The translations under genes and the position numbers were made by a program. DNA of 64,000 bases from Rotaria sp. Silwood1 (Eukaryota; Rotifera; Eurotatoria; Philodinida; Philodinidae), in the NCBI GenBank assembly GCA_905250075.1, contig CAJNOP010000318.1:160725-224724 (forward strand), given 5' to 3'. The notes below the pieces were generated by a model. It searched no databases and was not told where the DNA came from. It saw only the letters and a program-made list of their open reading frames with translations. Below, one piece after another: positions 17,662 through 32,000 of this stretch; the first letter of the stretch is position 1, and every line of letters starts with the position of its first letter.

Positions 17662-20292
17662 AACAATGAATATAATGTGAAATTATTAGTTGGATTATCT
17701 ATTATTTAACATTATTTATGTAAATTTTAATTGATGAATTCTTTAAATTTGAGAAACATACTAACTGATTCCTATGTTTTTGTATTAATAAAGAAAATAA
17801 AAGATAAGAAGTTAGTTTATACTATGATAAGCAAACTGATGTAGTTTTATTAATTTGTGTTGACAAAAAAAAAAACTTGTTTTTTTTTCTATAATCAATA
17901 AATACCATTCTAATTTATTCACATAGATACAATGTCATAAAATAATCATAGAATAAGTATAAGTGCCCTACTTATCCCCTTAAGTTAAGATGTTCGTAGA
18001 AATAGACGTCTACATCTTCTAGTATGTACCCGTTATATAATGTTTTTTGAACTTGAAATAATTAGAAGTCCTTGGATGATATGTAATATTAAGAAATCAC
18101 GAGCAGAAAATTGTGCATAATTGTATTTTTGTGATGTTGTCTTCACGATAGCAGAGAAAACGATTCAGAATAAGGATTTGAGTAGATGAGAGGATTTTTT
18201 GTTAGGAGAAATGTTTATTCGAATTCTATTGAAAATTTTACAGAACAATATTCTTCTAAAAACCAATGTCCTAAATTTAATTGGATACGTTTTCAGAGAT
18301 TATGTCGACTGATAACAGAAAGATTTTTAAGTAAAATAAAACATTCTGGAATACTCTACGATCTTTTTTTTTTATCAAATTGCGCTCAATCCATAAATAG
18401 CCTTGTATTGTAAAGCATAGAAAATTTGTTAAAAAAATGCCTTCGGGGTTTGTTTGTAAATTGAGTACGATTTGATATAAAAAGATTGTAGAGTACTCAA
18501 TGATGTTTTATTTTACTTTAAAATCTTTGTTCTATCAACTGACGTAACTTTCAAAACGTTCTCGATCGAATTTGACACACTGTGTCTATTGAGTTTTGAT
18601 TTTCAGGAAAATATGTTCCATAAAATTTTTAATGGAATTTGAAGAAACACTTTTTTTTCTAATCGTAGATCGTTTTAGTTATTCATAGCTTTATTTCAAT
18701 TCGTTCTAACTATAATTGATAAGAGAATATTTCAAAAATACAAATATGTTCTATCTTTTGCTTGCATTGAAGTTTCTTGAGAATGTTTTTGTCTTTTATC
18801 AATATTGAGAAGGAATAGAGTCGGAACACTCACATTGGCATCTATTAGAATAATTCTGGATGTTAATTCCAGCAGACAAATTCATTTTTGTCAAAATAAC
18901 ATGCATCGTCTATATACTGACAAAATAAGTATTATTAAGAAAATCATAATAAAATTATCTTATATTTTATATTTAAAAATAAAAAAAAAAGTCGAATAAA
19001 TTTATTCATTTGAGAAAAATAGCTTATAAAAAAAATATTTTCCAATATAAACACAAACGACAATTTTATATGAAAAAATATGAATTCAAAAATACACATA
19101 TACTTTCAACGAATAAGCATTAGTGTTTTATTGATTTAATTGTATTTTCAATTTGTAGAATTTTTGATTAGAACAACTTTTGGTAATAACTAATGCAAAA
19201 AAAATTTTCTATCATCCATATTGAGAAAACATGATATGTATGTCTTTGTATCTATTTTACATTAGTTAGTCGTTATCTTTCTCTTCTTGTCGTTTTCTAT
19301 GCAAAATTGCATTTTCTATATATTCATATAGAATTAATCAGTTATAACTACTTCTATGAATAATAGATGCCTTACAAGTTACATTAGTAGTAATACTTGA
19401 GTAATTCTTTTTTTTAAACTATTGGTCCATTGTTTAATCATACAATACAGACTAAATATTATGAAACATATTCACCCTTGATCTAAAAAGTCAACATGAC
19501 ATTTGTTACTATTAAATAAAATTTTATTAGAATCATATGAACTTCTTCCACTTAATTTGATTAAATAACAAAAGCCATAATCATGTTACTATTTACATTC
19601 TTTTATCAAACACAAAACTGAATGTTATATTTTTATTTAAGAGAATATTCGTTTCATATTTCGGTAAACTCTAATTAAATGTCATAGGAATAAGTTCTAT
19701 AAGAAATTATTTCTTTTATTTGATCATCGATTGAAGAATCTAATTATTTTCTAACAATGTACTCGAATCGAAGAGATTTTTCATCTGACTTTTATTAACA
19801 TATAGTCAATATAAATATGAGCTATGTTTATATAAATTTTTTAAATAAATCTATCAAAATTCTGAATCATAAACTATAATAGACCACGTATGGTGAATAA
19901 GATAGGAAAACTAATGGGCAAAACAATGATATAATTATGTTTCTCTATTTACAAATACACAGAAGGCTTTTTATTGAGAAAATAAATCAGAAAAGAAAAG
20001 AAAGACAAATGAACATGCATTAAAAAAAAAATTCTCTACTTCATCGCAATTATCATAACCTGCTTTTTAAGATGGCATAAATATGAGTCTAAAAATGGCA
20101 AAGACAAAATGTGTTGAAAACTTTTGTTTCCTTTTCTTCATACAACAAACGATTCTGGTTACAAAAATAGGTCATAGAAAAGAAAGCGGCTTCATACATA
20201 AGTAAAAATTAAGCTAATACAATATTGTTAAGATCCCGACGGCAAGTCGAATATATCTGCCTAATCAAAATCAACGGAGGACTCCTTTTGTT

Positions 20293-20348
20293 TGCATTCA
20301 TTATTCATACAGCGGAAGTTAAGTTCCGTGGTATGAATAATGAATGCA
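20293..20348. repeat. Perfect 18-bp inverted repeat (hairpin)
   Basis: Arms 20293-20310 (TGCATTCATTATTCATAC) and 20331-20348 are exact reverse complements. The 20-base loop between them contains a nested pair CGGAA/TTCCG, so a near-continuous stem of about 23 bp can form. It could be a small RNA precursor, a protein-binding palindrome or a fossil transposon end. No target duplication was evident. Confidence 0.75.
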
Positions 20349-23189
20349 CAAAAAAAAAAATGAAGAGTATTCAGTTTTTTTTTTATCAGGGCAAAATATA
20401 GTTCATGATTCACGCATAAAAATATAGTACTTTATAGACTCTACGCAGTATTATAAATATTCCTATAATAAGTAATAAAAATAAGCTTAAAAGAAGAAGA
20501 CGTTTGCGAATATGAAACATTTTTTTTCAATTAATCATGATAGACAGTTATCTGAAATAACATTGCAAAATGTATTCTATCTAGTAGTATAAAAACTTTG
20601 ATAAATAAAATCTGTATTACATTAATTTTAGGCCACAAAAAAATAGCCATCAATCAAAGGATTCTTTGAACTTCGATTGGGTAGAATGTATCGTTTTAAA
20701 ATAAACATTCCATCGGATAAGATTGTTGATTATCATATAGATATCCACAATGAATATTTGTTTCAGGATAATTAAGTCTAATACAATGGTAGCATAGGAT
20801 TAATATATCAGATCATGAAGTTATAAATAATATACTCTACGGTTTTGTTTCAAATGAACATGTAGGCTGCTACATAATCAATGAAGTAAATGATGAAGTA
20901 GGAAAAACGTATTTGATTAAAAAAAAAGTAATATGTCTTAAATAAGTAATTCAGAGTTTAACTTGAACCAATCGGTTTATTGATCCGCGGTCAGGTTGTT
21001 TGTTTCAATATGATCAGTTTTTACCAAGTGTTTTTTTTATTAATTTTTTGAGGCATCGAAATTAGTCTATGTTGTTCGCTTTTATTAATTACCATAGCTT
21101 TCACAATTCAGAAATATGAATGTCAAGTTCTTCAACTGACAAAGTTCTAAACATCATCGAAATTCTTGAGCTCACGCTCTCTCATCATGCAATAAGGAAT
21201 TTGGATTATGTTGAATCAATTTATTATGATCATGAAAACTTATCCAACTATCAAAGGTTACATTTCATATAGAGTAAACATTTTTTTTTCACTCACGTTT
21301 CTGAACTACTTTTAATCGACTCTTACGAACTCTCAATCACCAGTATTGTCTAATTCATCCTTTCTATATAGAAATATTCAAACAGATTCCGTTTCATTGA
21401 GAAAGTTATGTTGTTCACTAGTAAAATATCACTGTGAACATATCTAAGTATTCATTAACCTAAAAATATAAAGTATGGTATGAAACTATACTCTCTAGAT
21501 CATTTTCTCTTCGTATGGGCAGTAGTATCATTTTATAGATTAAGAAAATTTTAAGTTGTGTTAAGTAATGATTCCAAACAAAAAGTCTTATAAAGAAATC
21601 TTATTTTTTCAGGAGAATGTTAAAAAAAGTCATAGATGTTTTTTTGACTTTAGTTTTTGTGATTCACTTGATGAAAAATTTTGAAAGAGTTCTTTCTTCA
21701 TTCTTAGTATTAGTGTATATGGAACATGACAGCTTAAAATACGAGTTATTAATATAAATATCTGCAAAAGTAATATGAATTTCATATCGTATGTTTTCGT
21801 GAAACTGTAGTAATGAACGTTTTTCCGAGGAAAAAACTTCATTAATTAACATATTCAACGAATCGATGTTCACTGGCGAATTGAAGAATTTCAATCAGGC
21901 GGTCACGCTCAATCCAATAAAATTCTAAAAATTCTAAATACGAAGTAAGTCATCACCAACCTGTTAGATATATTTGTACAATGCTTCTATTATTATTTGT
22001 TTTTATAAATAATTCACAATTATTTTTCGTAAAGATTTTGTTTTATTCAATATAGTTCATGCGAGTACTTTGAAAAGCATAATTTAGATTTAGAACTATT
22101 CATATTTAAGTTATTATCTTTTTGTAAGTATGACACCCTAAAAAGTACTAATTGAAAAGGCATGTTGTACTTCCTCATAGTTATGCTAAATTACTATGTA
22201 TTCTTTCATTGTGACGTATGTAAAATTTTTAGAAAATCATACGAAAAAGAAACATCAAAATACATAAGAACACAAAAATGTATCAAGTAAATTTTTTTCT
22301 ATTGGAAACCATGTTATTGATTGATTGATGTTGATGAGTTTTGAGCCAGAAACAATAGAATATGACTTATCCCATTTTTGTGTCGGATTCCATTGAGTCT
22401 AAACAACTACACTCACTATCAGTTAGTTGTCATCATTACTAATTTCTTGAATTTCATCGTCATGCATTGAAAACTTTGAAGAATTTATATAATAAACGAG
22501 TAAGGTAATAAACTTCTTGATACTTACTATGGCTGCATTTTCAAAATTCGAGTTCTTGTAATTAGAAGTTCATTGAACATTTCTGATTTTATGTACAATT
22601 GACATGTGTCCAATTTGCATATTGTGTCAAATGTTGATAACAAGTACTTTTTCTAATTAATTTGAACTTAACATTTTTTCTATTTTATCAAGCTCAAATT
22701 CGCATATTAATAATTAAGTTTTGAACAGAGACTAACAATTTATGTATATGCCTGAATGCTCAATATTTGAAGAAAACTTTGATTATATAAGCAATCTAAT
22801 TTGTCTATTCAGGAATACAAAGTCCATGATGATATAAAGAATGTCACTCAACTTAATTAGATAGTTATCAGCAACGGATTTTCCTGGAATGTAGAAAATG
22901 AGATACTTCTATTGTGATTAACATATAATTTAAATGCGCAAATTCGAGAATGTTTCATTCTTGCATGATTTTAATAATACATGAAATAAATGTTTATAAT
23001 TATCTTCTATTTAAGCAATGATAAAAAAGCTTGCTTGCCTTTGATCTGCTAGAGAAAATTTCCGAAAAGTAAAAAGCTATGGGTTAGAATCAGAATTTTG
23101 TGTTCTATTCGAATATGGGCTTAAAAAAGAATGGCTCGTCAATGGATCTAATCGGTCTCCAGTCAATCTAAATGTCAGCAGTCAATTGC

Positions 23190-24480
23190 TGTTCGAATTA
23201 GACAGTTAGACTTCATTCTAGTGGCATTGGGTTGACTCAAAACTTCGAACTATCTATACTTAATGACTTCATATCATGCGATATATCTTTGAAGAGCTAT
23301 TTTCCCACTCTCAACTACTTCGATTTGAATTATATATAAAATGAAAGCTCTTGCTTTCTTCTATCGGATAGCATATAGGTGTACAACAAAATATTGTTCT
23401 TTTCCATTTTCTTTTAGTTGACAATTTTTTGCTTCTATGTACAATACATTGGCGTCCATGACAAAATTTCTTCGCTATTGAGCTGTGAAAGCAATGATTC
23501 CATGTGCTGTTCAAATTTTCACAAAATGATGCTATTCCATAGAGCTTAATTTGTGGCTAAGACAATATTCAAACGCACAATGATCATAAGCATTAAATTT
23601 GCATTTATTTGACTAATATTTAATCAGTTTTGAGCAGAACAATCAGACTTTCTATCAAAAAAAATGATAATTTTTTCATAAAACCCTTCGATAACTGTTG
23701 TTTTCGTTAAAAAATGCAGCTGTGCCCTTTCCTAGAGTTGCGTCAAAAAATTAAGTCATTCAAAACATTATTTTTATTATTTATTCATCTTTGGTTTAGG
23801 ATTATCCTAGATTTTAAAATGCTTAGAATTGCTTTTTCACAGTCAAACTGTTATTTTGACTGAGTTTATTTTTCAACGCAACCATGAAGATCAAAGCTGA
23901 ATTTTTCAAGGAGAATAAAAGCTATCAGAGTATTTCATAACACATATACGTCTACACAGCTTTTTATGCTGATTCTTAATATATTATTTTTTTGATAGAA
24001 AGCTTGATTACTCTACCAGAAACTGATTAAATATTAGTCAAAAAATGCAAATTTTGATCCTCATGATCATTTTGCGTTTCACTACTGTCTGAACAACAAA
24101 TTAAGCTCGATGGAATAGCATTATTTTGTGGAATTTCAAATAGTCTATTGAATGATATATAGTTCAAAGTGGATCACTGCTTTCACAGCTCAATAACGAA
24201 GAAATTTTGTCATGGATGTCAACATACTGTACATACAAGCAAACAATGTCATCTCAAAGAAAAAAGAAAGAAACAATATTTATCATATTCCTATATGCCA
24301 TTTAATACAAGAAAGAAAGAGCTTTCATTCGATATTTTAGTCAAATCAAAGGAGCTCAAGAGGCGAAAGAAACTTTCGATATAGACACTGCATTGTATCG
24401 TGTTATAGAACATTGATAATATTAAGTTTTGAGTTAGGCATGCTTGATCGAAATGAAGTCTAACGATCTAATTAGAGTGG
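23190..24480. repeat. Imperfect palindrome of about 1.3 kb (foldback element or inverted duplication)
   Basis: The left half (about 23190-23770) matches the reverse complement of the right half (about 23800-24480) along nearly its full length, with substitutions and small indels. Clear paired blocks: TTAGACTTCATT (left) with AATGAAGTCTAA (right); the block around TTTCACAGCTCAATA; ATGCTATTCCAT; and GACTAATATTTAATCAG. Each arm carries, in mirror orientation, an ORF of about 70 codons with the shared string HCFHSSI.KKFCHG. I found no terminal signature or target duplication at the edges, so a foldback transposon and a head-to-head duplication are both possible. Confidence 0.75.
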
Positions 24481-26071
24481 CAATCTACTTCTTACATTCG
24501 AATCAACTATTAGAAGAATAAGAAACTCAATGTTGAAAGGGAGAGAAGGTGATTTCATCGTTTAACGAACTTCTCTCCATTTGTCTCAGTTTTTGCTCTG
24601 GAGTAGTGAAATAATCTTTAAAAAGTCGAAAAAATCAGTTTGCACAGTATTTGTTAGTCGACATTTTCGATGGACATCTTTGTTTATTTTTACCTACTTG
24701 AAAGTATTTCAGGTCAGCTAGAAGTTTCGGGTCATAACCAGAGCTCTGTGTTTCTTTTTGAACATTGATTTTCAAATCACATGTCTAATTTTATTCAAGA
24801 ATAGTGAGGGACTGTTTGAAAAGCTTGAACAAATATTTTTGTTGATGAATCAAACGATTTCTGTTTACCCTGAAAGTCCATATTCGACCATGCTAAAAAT
24901 TGTCGGAGTGAATTTTATTATAGAGCGAATGCCTTTCTATAAAAGGTGATATTGAATTAAGCTGTAGCTTCTACCTAAATAAGATTAGAAGCTTGCTTTT
25001 TCAAGAGCTTGTTTCAACATAAAAACGGTTTTGGATTTATTAAAAATAAGTCTTTGAGAATAACGAAAATTGAAGCACCTTGTTGAAAGACCAAAAAAGA
25101 AACTTCAAATAGTGCATTTTATAAGGTAGCTTGTGATCTACAAGCTGATATATAGATAAAAATCATCACTTTTGATTTCGAATCGCACAATAATGAAAAT
25201 ATTAAAAAAAGTGTTGGAAAAAACTTTCCCGCCCAAATGAATTTTTCGGACATTACTACAATGATTTCACTACTCTCAAACAAAAACTAAGACAAAATTT
25301 CAATACTCATATTCAAAAAGAGCATAGATCTCTGCTCGTAATTCATGATTTTGTCTCGTCGGAAATGATTTCTAGTAAGTCAAAAATGTAGAAACATCTT
25401 ATCTAAAATACTATACACATTAATCTGAAATAATGTTACGTTATCGCTTTAAATATTCCAAACAATGATTTTCTTGAAGTAAACGTTCTATTATTTACAT
25501 TTGACTTAAGATATATAAATTATTCTCGAAGATATGTTATGAAGTTTTGTATATAAAACAAACTTGATCATATTCGTTAAAAAAATGAATGATTATTGTC
25601 AGTTTTCATTTTGACATGTCGTTCTTTTCTTTTTCTATGTGGTTCTTACATAACGATTAGCGTGTTACAACATCTATTTGTCATATGCTCATTGACAGTG
25701 TTTTTTGCAATGTTTTTTTCTACTGTGTGACTCGACTACCCGTTACTTCTATCGAATATCTATGTATTTTAGATCTGATTCATTCTTTTACTCATTGCTC
25801 CTCTACTAACGACATCGATATATATTTTTTCTTCATTCTTTCTCTTATATGTTGGTTGGCCCTGTTTCTCCGGTTCTACTGGCCGACATATAACTCTCTT
25901 TTTTTTCTTTTTTTTTCTTTCGTTCTATCATTATTTTTGCTGTTCTGTCAGTCAACAGAAATCTATTATAGAAGAACAATATACATAAAAAGTATAAAAA
26001 CTGTTTGCCTTTTATTGTCGACCTTTTTGTTAATATATATATATATATATCAGCTGTCGCTACGAAAAAGA

Positions 26072-29000
26072 ATGAATAGTAGCGATCATCATCAACATCA
26101 TAAATCAGTACATAAAGTGTTAGAAAAAATTTCAAACAAAATTTCAGCAATTAAAGAAGATATAACTGATATTGTTAAAGATCGAACACATTCAATATCA
26201 TCAAGTCGTCATAGCTCAATGTCGTCTGATAATTCAACAAATTTTCATAATGCTACTTTTAATTTACAAGATGATATACCTTCAGTAACGATTGAAACAC
26301 GACAAACATTGCAAGGCTATGGTAAGTATCAATTCTAAACTCACTTCGTACTCTGTGAACTTTAATAAAAAAAAAAAAAACGTTCTTTTAACCGAACACA
26401 ACTTTTTTTTTGTGAGTCGTACAAATTAAAAATCAACTAAATTAAATAATTATATACCATATTTAGTGGAAGCAGAAGATTCTATATAGATGTCAACAGT
26501 TCTCAATTAGATGAAGTTGACTTAATTATGCTAATTAGTTTCGTCAGCCTCAAGGAAGAACAAATCGTAGCAAATTTTTGTATTGCGTATGTTTAATAAA
26601 AATTTGCATGGTTTTGGTCATGTCTGTTATTTTTTGAAATTAATTTTTCCAATTTGAAAATCATTTATAAAAACTAAAAATAGATCATCTATTTCTTTTT
26701 GTTTTGTTAATGGATTTAGATCTCTAAATTGAAAAAAATGAATCTCACGTATGAATGTCTTTCATAATTAAAATAAAGATCAATTAACGTCAAATTGAAT
26801 AATTTCATTTCACATTTAACAATAATATCAACAAAATTTTCGAGTTTATAAAAGATTTATTGATTTTTATAAAATTAATAATAAATATTGTTGTTCCGAG
26901 TGTATTATTAAGATTAGATCAAAAATAAAAATAAATATATAGAATCCACTAATATTTAAGAATTCGAAATAGTTCATGTATTAACCTCTATATATTTTGT
27001 TTGTTTTTTTTACAAAGATGGCATATTATAAAATTGTTGTTGAATGATGCCGAAGATTATCTAATAAAATATTTTTCATTTTTATGTTTAATCGATGTTT
27101 TATTATTTTTAGGAGCCGATACTGAATCCTTAGACAATATTTCACCAGGAACATCTGTAGGTTCATCAATTAGTGTATCATATCCAGAACCACGTCGTCA
27201 TTCAATTGATGAATTAGCATTGAACATGGGGTTTGGTGGTATCAAACCGAGTGTTATTAATCCATCAAGTTCACCTACTAGTTCGACATTAAGTTCAACA
27301 CCTTTAATTAATTCTTCAGTTTCTCCTCAAACAGTGATAACATCTTCAAATTTGAAACAAGAATCTGAAAGCACTGGTGATATATCATTAAACCAGGAAA
27401 TTTCCAGTGAGAAAAATGATTCTATAAAAGAACGTGTTATTATGAAAGTTGATCCTATTGAAATGACTGAAAAACCTACTGTGGTTACTGTACCTAAAGA
27501 TGGTACACGAAGATCCGCTATATTATTATCTGGATCTAAATTTCGATTAAATGTTAACGAAATTCCAAAAGAAAAATTACCTATAAGTCGTGATACCATT
27601 TTTACAAGTGCAGTAAGTATTATAATTATATTAAATATGATCATATAATTTTTAACATAGATGATTGTTGGAGTCATTTCTTTGATTTTTGCATTATGGA
27701 AACCAATATCATCATATTTTTCTGGTTTAATAGTTGGTATTCTATTTGCTGCTACATTATTTTACATATGGATTCGAATTTTTATCAATACAAAAATAGA
27801 CGAAAGTGCTATTGAAGAATGGATCGATTTTCCTGCTCTTGAAAGTTTACTTGAAAAATGTGACAAAGAAGATAAAAATACTAATTTAAAAGTTAGTTGA
27901 ATTATTCTTTTCCATTTGATGTATAGAAAATTTACTTAAAGTTTCTAAGTATTGTTTTGTTTCTTATGAAATACGATCAAAAAAATGTGTTGAACTATAG
28001 AGGTAGAAATATGAACCCGTTTCATCACAAACTGTGATAGACGCTGTTGCTATACGATCACAAATCATATATCCATGACGTCTCGTTATAATATGTGAAC
28101 TATTTCCTTATTATGTCTCTGTAGAATCAAGTAAAAGGATAGGAAAAGAAATGTATCTTAAAATAGGTAGAATGAAACAATCTCTTGATAATTAGCAATA
28201 ACAGCTACATCGTCTATCAAATTTTAAGTCCATAGAGATAACATTAATAACTATTATTAATTAAATTTATCATTATTGACAAACACGATATTGTCTTTTA
28301 TTAACTGTATCAAATAAACAAATCGTTTGTGATAATTTAAGGTAACGGGTGCTTCAATCGCATTTCAACGTTATGAAGCTGATAATGACGATGATTTTGT
28401 TCGTTATCCATGTGATATTCGTCTAGATGGATATCGTCTTATAATTCAACTTGCAAGTAAACCTTGGAATGAAGACAAGAAACCTGAAAAAGAAATTAAA
28501 TTTATTGGTTACCGAGAATATTTAATCAAAGGTATGAACCGTGCTTAATTCATTTATTTTTTTTTGTTCAATTGATTTTTTTTTGTGTGATCTGTTAGAG
28601 GCTCGAATGATTCTTGTACCTGAAGCAACATTAACACGTGCTAAATATTGGATGAATGAATATCCAATTGTTATACAAAATTTACAAATACTTGATAAAC
28701 AAATTTATAATAAACAACAATTAGAAAAATCTAAACTTGATACAAATGATTTTTTTACAAATACAGCAACAGCTCTTTCTATTTGGTTTGAAACTAGTCC
28801 ACAAAAAGAAGAATGGTTTCATAAGTAAATTTATATTAGATAAATGTTTTTTTTTTTTTTTTTCTTATCTATTATTATTAGGTTATCTTTAATTTTGTGT
28901 CATGGAAAAGAAGAAATTGAACGAACTAATAGTCTTATTGTAGGAGACAATAGTTCTCTTACATCATCTACTTCTAATTCATCATTATATCGTCGTCTAG

Positions 29001-32000
29001 CTCAAACTGATTCAGATAATGAACTTGTATCAAATCCAGTTAAAGAATCGAATATTAATGCAGCATTGCTTGAAACACAAATGAGCATTGAAGAATTACA
29101 AGAAAAAGCAAAAGTATGTTCACAGAATATTTCATTGATATTTGATACAAGATGAGGAAAAAATTATATCGTATTTCATAAAAATATTTATGAATTTTCG
29201 CTTCAATCAACCAAAATCTAGTAGAAAATTACATACAGGATAAACAACAGATTTCATAGATCTTAGTAATTATCTTTTTATTAGATTCACTACTTTCTAC
29301 GTTGAGTACTTCTTTATCCTAATTAATATAATAGAAGAACGATACTGCGTTGACACTTTCAAGAATACACATATATCGAAAGACATTCTTCTTTAAATTT
29401 TGATTGTTTAAGGGGAGAAAAGTTTAATGTATCGAAAAATGGCGCTCGAATTATGAAGGTACTCTTTTGTATAATATTTAAAAAGTTTAATTAAAAAAAT
29501 GAACTCTATTATGCCGTACATTTCGACACGTGTTCTTTCGATCAAAAAAAGAAAAACTATTGGCTACAATTAAGCGTCTTCGAGAATTCTGGAATGCACG
29601 ATCAAAAACACATGAACAAAGAATAAAGCGAAAAAAAAAAATTTTCGTTGTATTTAAAAAACTTCTTTTTAAGCAGAAAATGACGGATATTTCAGGGAAG
29701 CACTAGATGCGAAATAAAAACGTATGTTATTTTATGAAAGATCAGATCGCGGACTATCTTCAGATGCATTTATCTCAGTTCTCATACTTTTGACGAAAAT
29801 TTACATTTTTTGTAGAGGATCTGAATTACTCAAGTGCTTTTAGCAAAACAATACTTTAATTTTTCTATTCATAACTTTATTTTTAAATTCTTAACTTAGA
29901 ATAGATTAAAACTTAGTTTTTACAATATGAGTTATATTTGCTAAAGAATTATTGGTTAATCATATGTAGGTAATAGAACCAGACAATGATGAAATCGATG
30001 CGAGTGGAACTCATCGAGCACGAGCAACAAAATCCAAGAAAACGACACCTAATGAAGCTTGTTTACAAAAAGTTCTCGAATCACCTGAATGTTTAGATGA
30101 AGCAGCAATAACAATTAACTTTATGGCTCGAAGATTATTATGTGATATGTTCGATATTCCAGTTTTTAAAGATTTAATTAAAAATAAAATCGAAATGAAA
30201 TTAAAAGAACTTGCTGTAAGTACTAACAAAACAAAAAATAGAAATGTCTTTTGATTTTATTAATTTATATATCAGGTATCTATTCTTGAAAATCTTCGTG
30301 TTGTATCAGTGGATTTAGGAAATACGTTTCCTCTTATATTAAAAGTTGAACCAATGCAATGGAATACACAAGGACTATGGTTTAATTTATTTCTTTATTA
30401 TCGTGGAAGTATTAAGTAAAGAATTTTATTCATCAAAAATTTTTTTTTTCATTTAAATAAATATTTAATTTAGATTAACAATAAAAACACGTGTTTTACT
30501 TCAAAGATTAATTAATTATAATCCAAAAAAAGATAAACCAATATTTGCTCAACATCATACAGCCCAACTTGTACATAAAGATGAAGAACGTATTGATGAA
30601 GATGATTTAGTTCAAAGACAAAAACTTTTAGCTAAAGAACCTGAAATACCTGAAATGTAAGTAGATCTCATTCATATTTCAAACGAAACAAAGTAAATGT
30701 TTTTTCTTTTCCAGGGCAGTCACACGAAAACTTGGTCTTGCATTAACTAATTTAGCATTGAATAAATATTTTCAAATGTTTGCTAATATTCCATACGTTA
30801 AGAAATTATTCGAAAAATTTTCTGAAGACGACGTTGGTGCGGATATTGAAATAACTAGTTTCAGTGGTGTTCTTACAGTAAGTTTATTCATTTAAATATC
30901 ACTCAATAGGATATAGAATTATTAAATTGAATTTATAATGAAACTTTTTTATAATGAAAATTAAGAAGATTGATTAATGAAAAACCACCCTCTACATTCA
31001 CCAAGTTTCAAAATATCAAATTTTGAAGATAGAAATTTTCCGAGAACCTAAGACCTCTAGAAAATAGGCATATTAGAAATTCAATAGCTTGGTCAACTGT
31101 CAATAGCAATCCAAATCTTCCTATGATTTTTATTAGAACCCTATGCAGTATCTGTAGGTAAAAGACTCATTGAGATTGGAAGAAAACAGCTGAAGATGTT
31201 TCCTCGTAAGTTCGGTCAACATTATCATTTCCATTGCCAAACTAATGCATTCAAAATATGCTTTGTTCATGATCAATCTTCATTGAGATATCTGATCTCT
31301 AATATATTCAGCTACAATATTAGAAATATAATAATGTGAGAGCTATATGGTTTCATCTTTTATTTAATCGTTCGGGTTATCAAACAATGAGTTTTCAGTT
31401 TCATGGGAAAATTTATTAACTATATTAGGATTGTAATAGATTCAATTTCTTCTCAAAGTTTATTTATATCAAATTGGAAAAGAGTCGGTTGTCATCATTT
31501 ATCAAGACATGAAAATTAGTAGGTCCTAATTTATTCGATAAATTTCACCATGATTCTGAACACTGACTGCCTGGAAAATTAGATCTTTCTATACCAAAAT
31601 AGATGTAAATCGCTTAAAAAAACAAATATCTCAATCAAGATTCACTATGGGCAAACTATATTTTATATACGTTATTTGTCAACAACAATAATAGTTAGGG
31701 CTGCTGAATATGGTCAAACTTCCTAACTTACAGTACATAGAATCCCATTATTAGATACAAAACACACAACTTTGTTACTTTTGAGCTGAGTGAATTGAAT
31801 GAAAGGAGATTCTATTTTAGTTATGCCATATAATTTTTTCCGTTAGATTGCATTAAATATGTTCTTCTTAAACATAGATCTCATTGATTTATATGTATTA
31901 CTGAATATAAAGTCTTCATTTCAATGGATTACACGTTTGTTATTGATGTTTTCATTTTTAGCTCAACATTCCTCCACCACCAAGTGATCGAATTTGGTAA

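Larger units (their letters stand above)
17662..26071. other. 8.4-kb gene-free region with inverted repeats
   Basis: Apart from the GPCR 3' UTR and the leader of the TEX2-like gene, I see no coding exons. It contains the hairpin at 20293-20348 and the large palindrome at 23190-24480. Short ORFs such as 18186-18413 and 24758-24949 have no recognisable motif. Just before 26072 an in-frame hydrophobic ORF (from 25685) looks like T-rich leader sequence, not protein. Confidence 0.6.

Noticed and set aside
18186-18413. 75-codon ORF downstream of the GPCR
   Set aside because: No signal peptide, domain or splice-linked neighbour; ORFs of this size are expected by chance.
25685-26071. In-frame upstream extension of the TEX2-like protein by 129 residues
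   Set aside because: The stretch is T-rich, strongly hydrophobic and unlike the codon use of the following exons. It is more likely 5' leader; the ATG at 26072 starts a sensible N-terminus.
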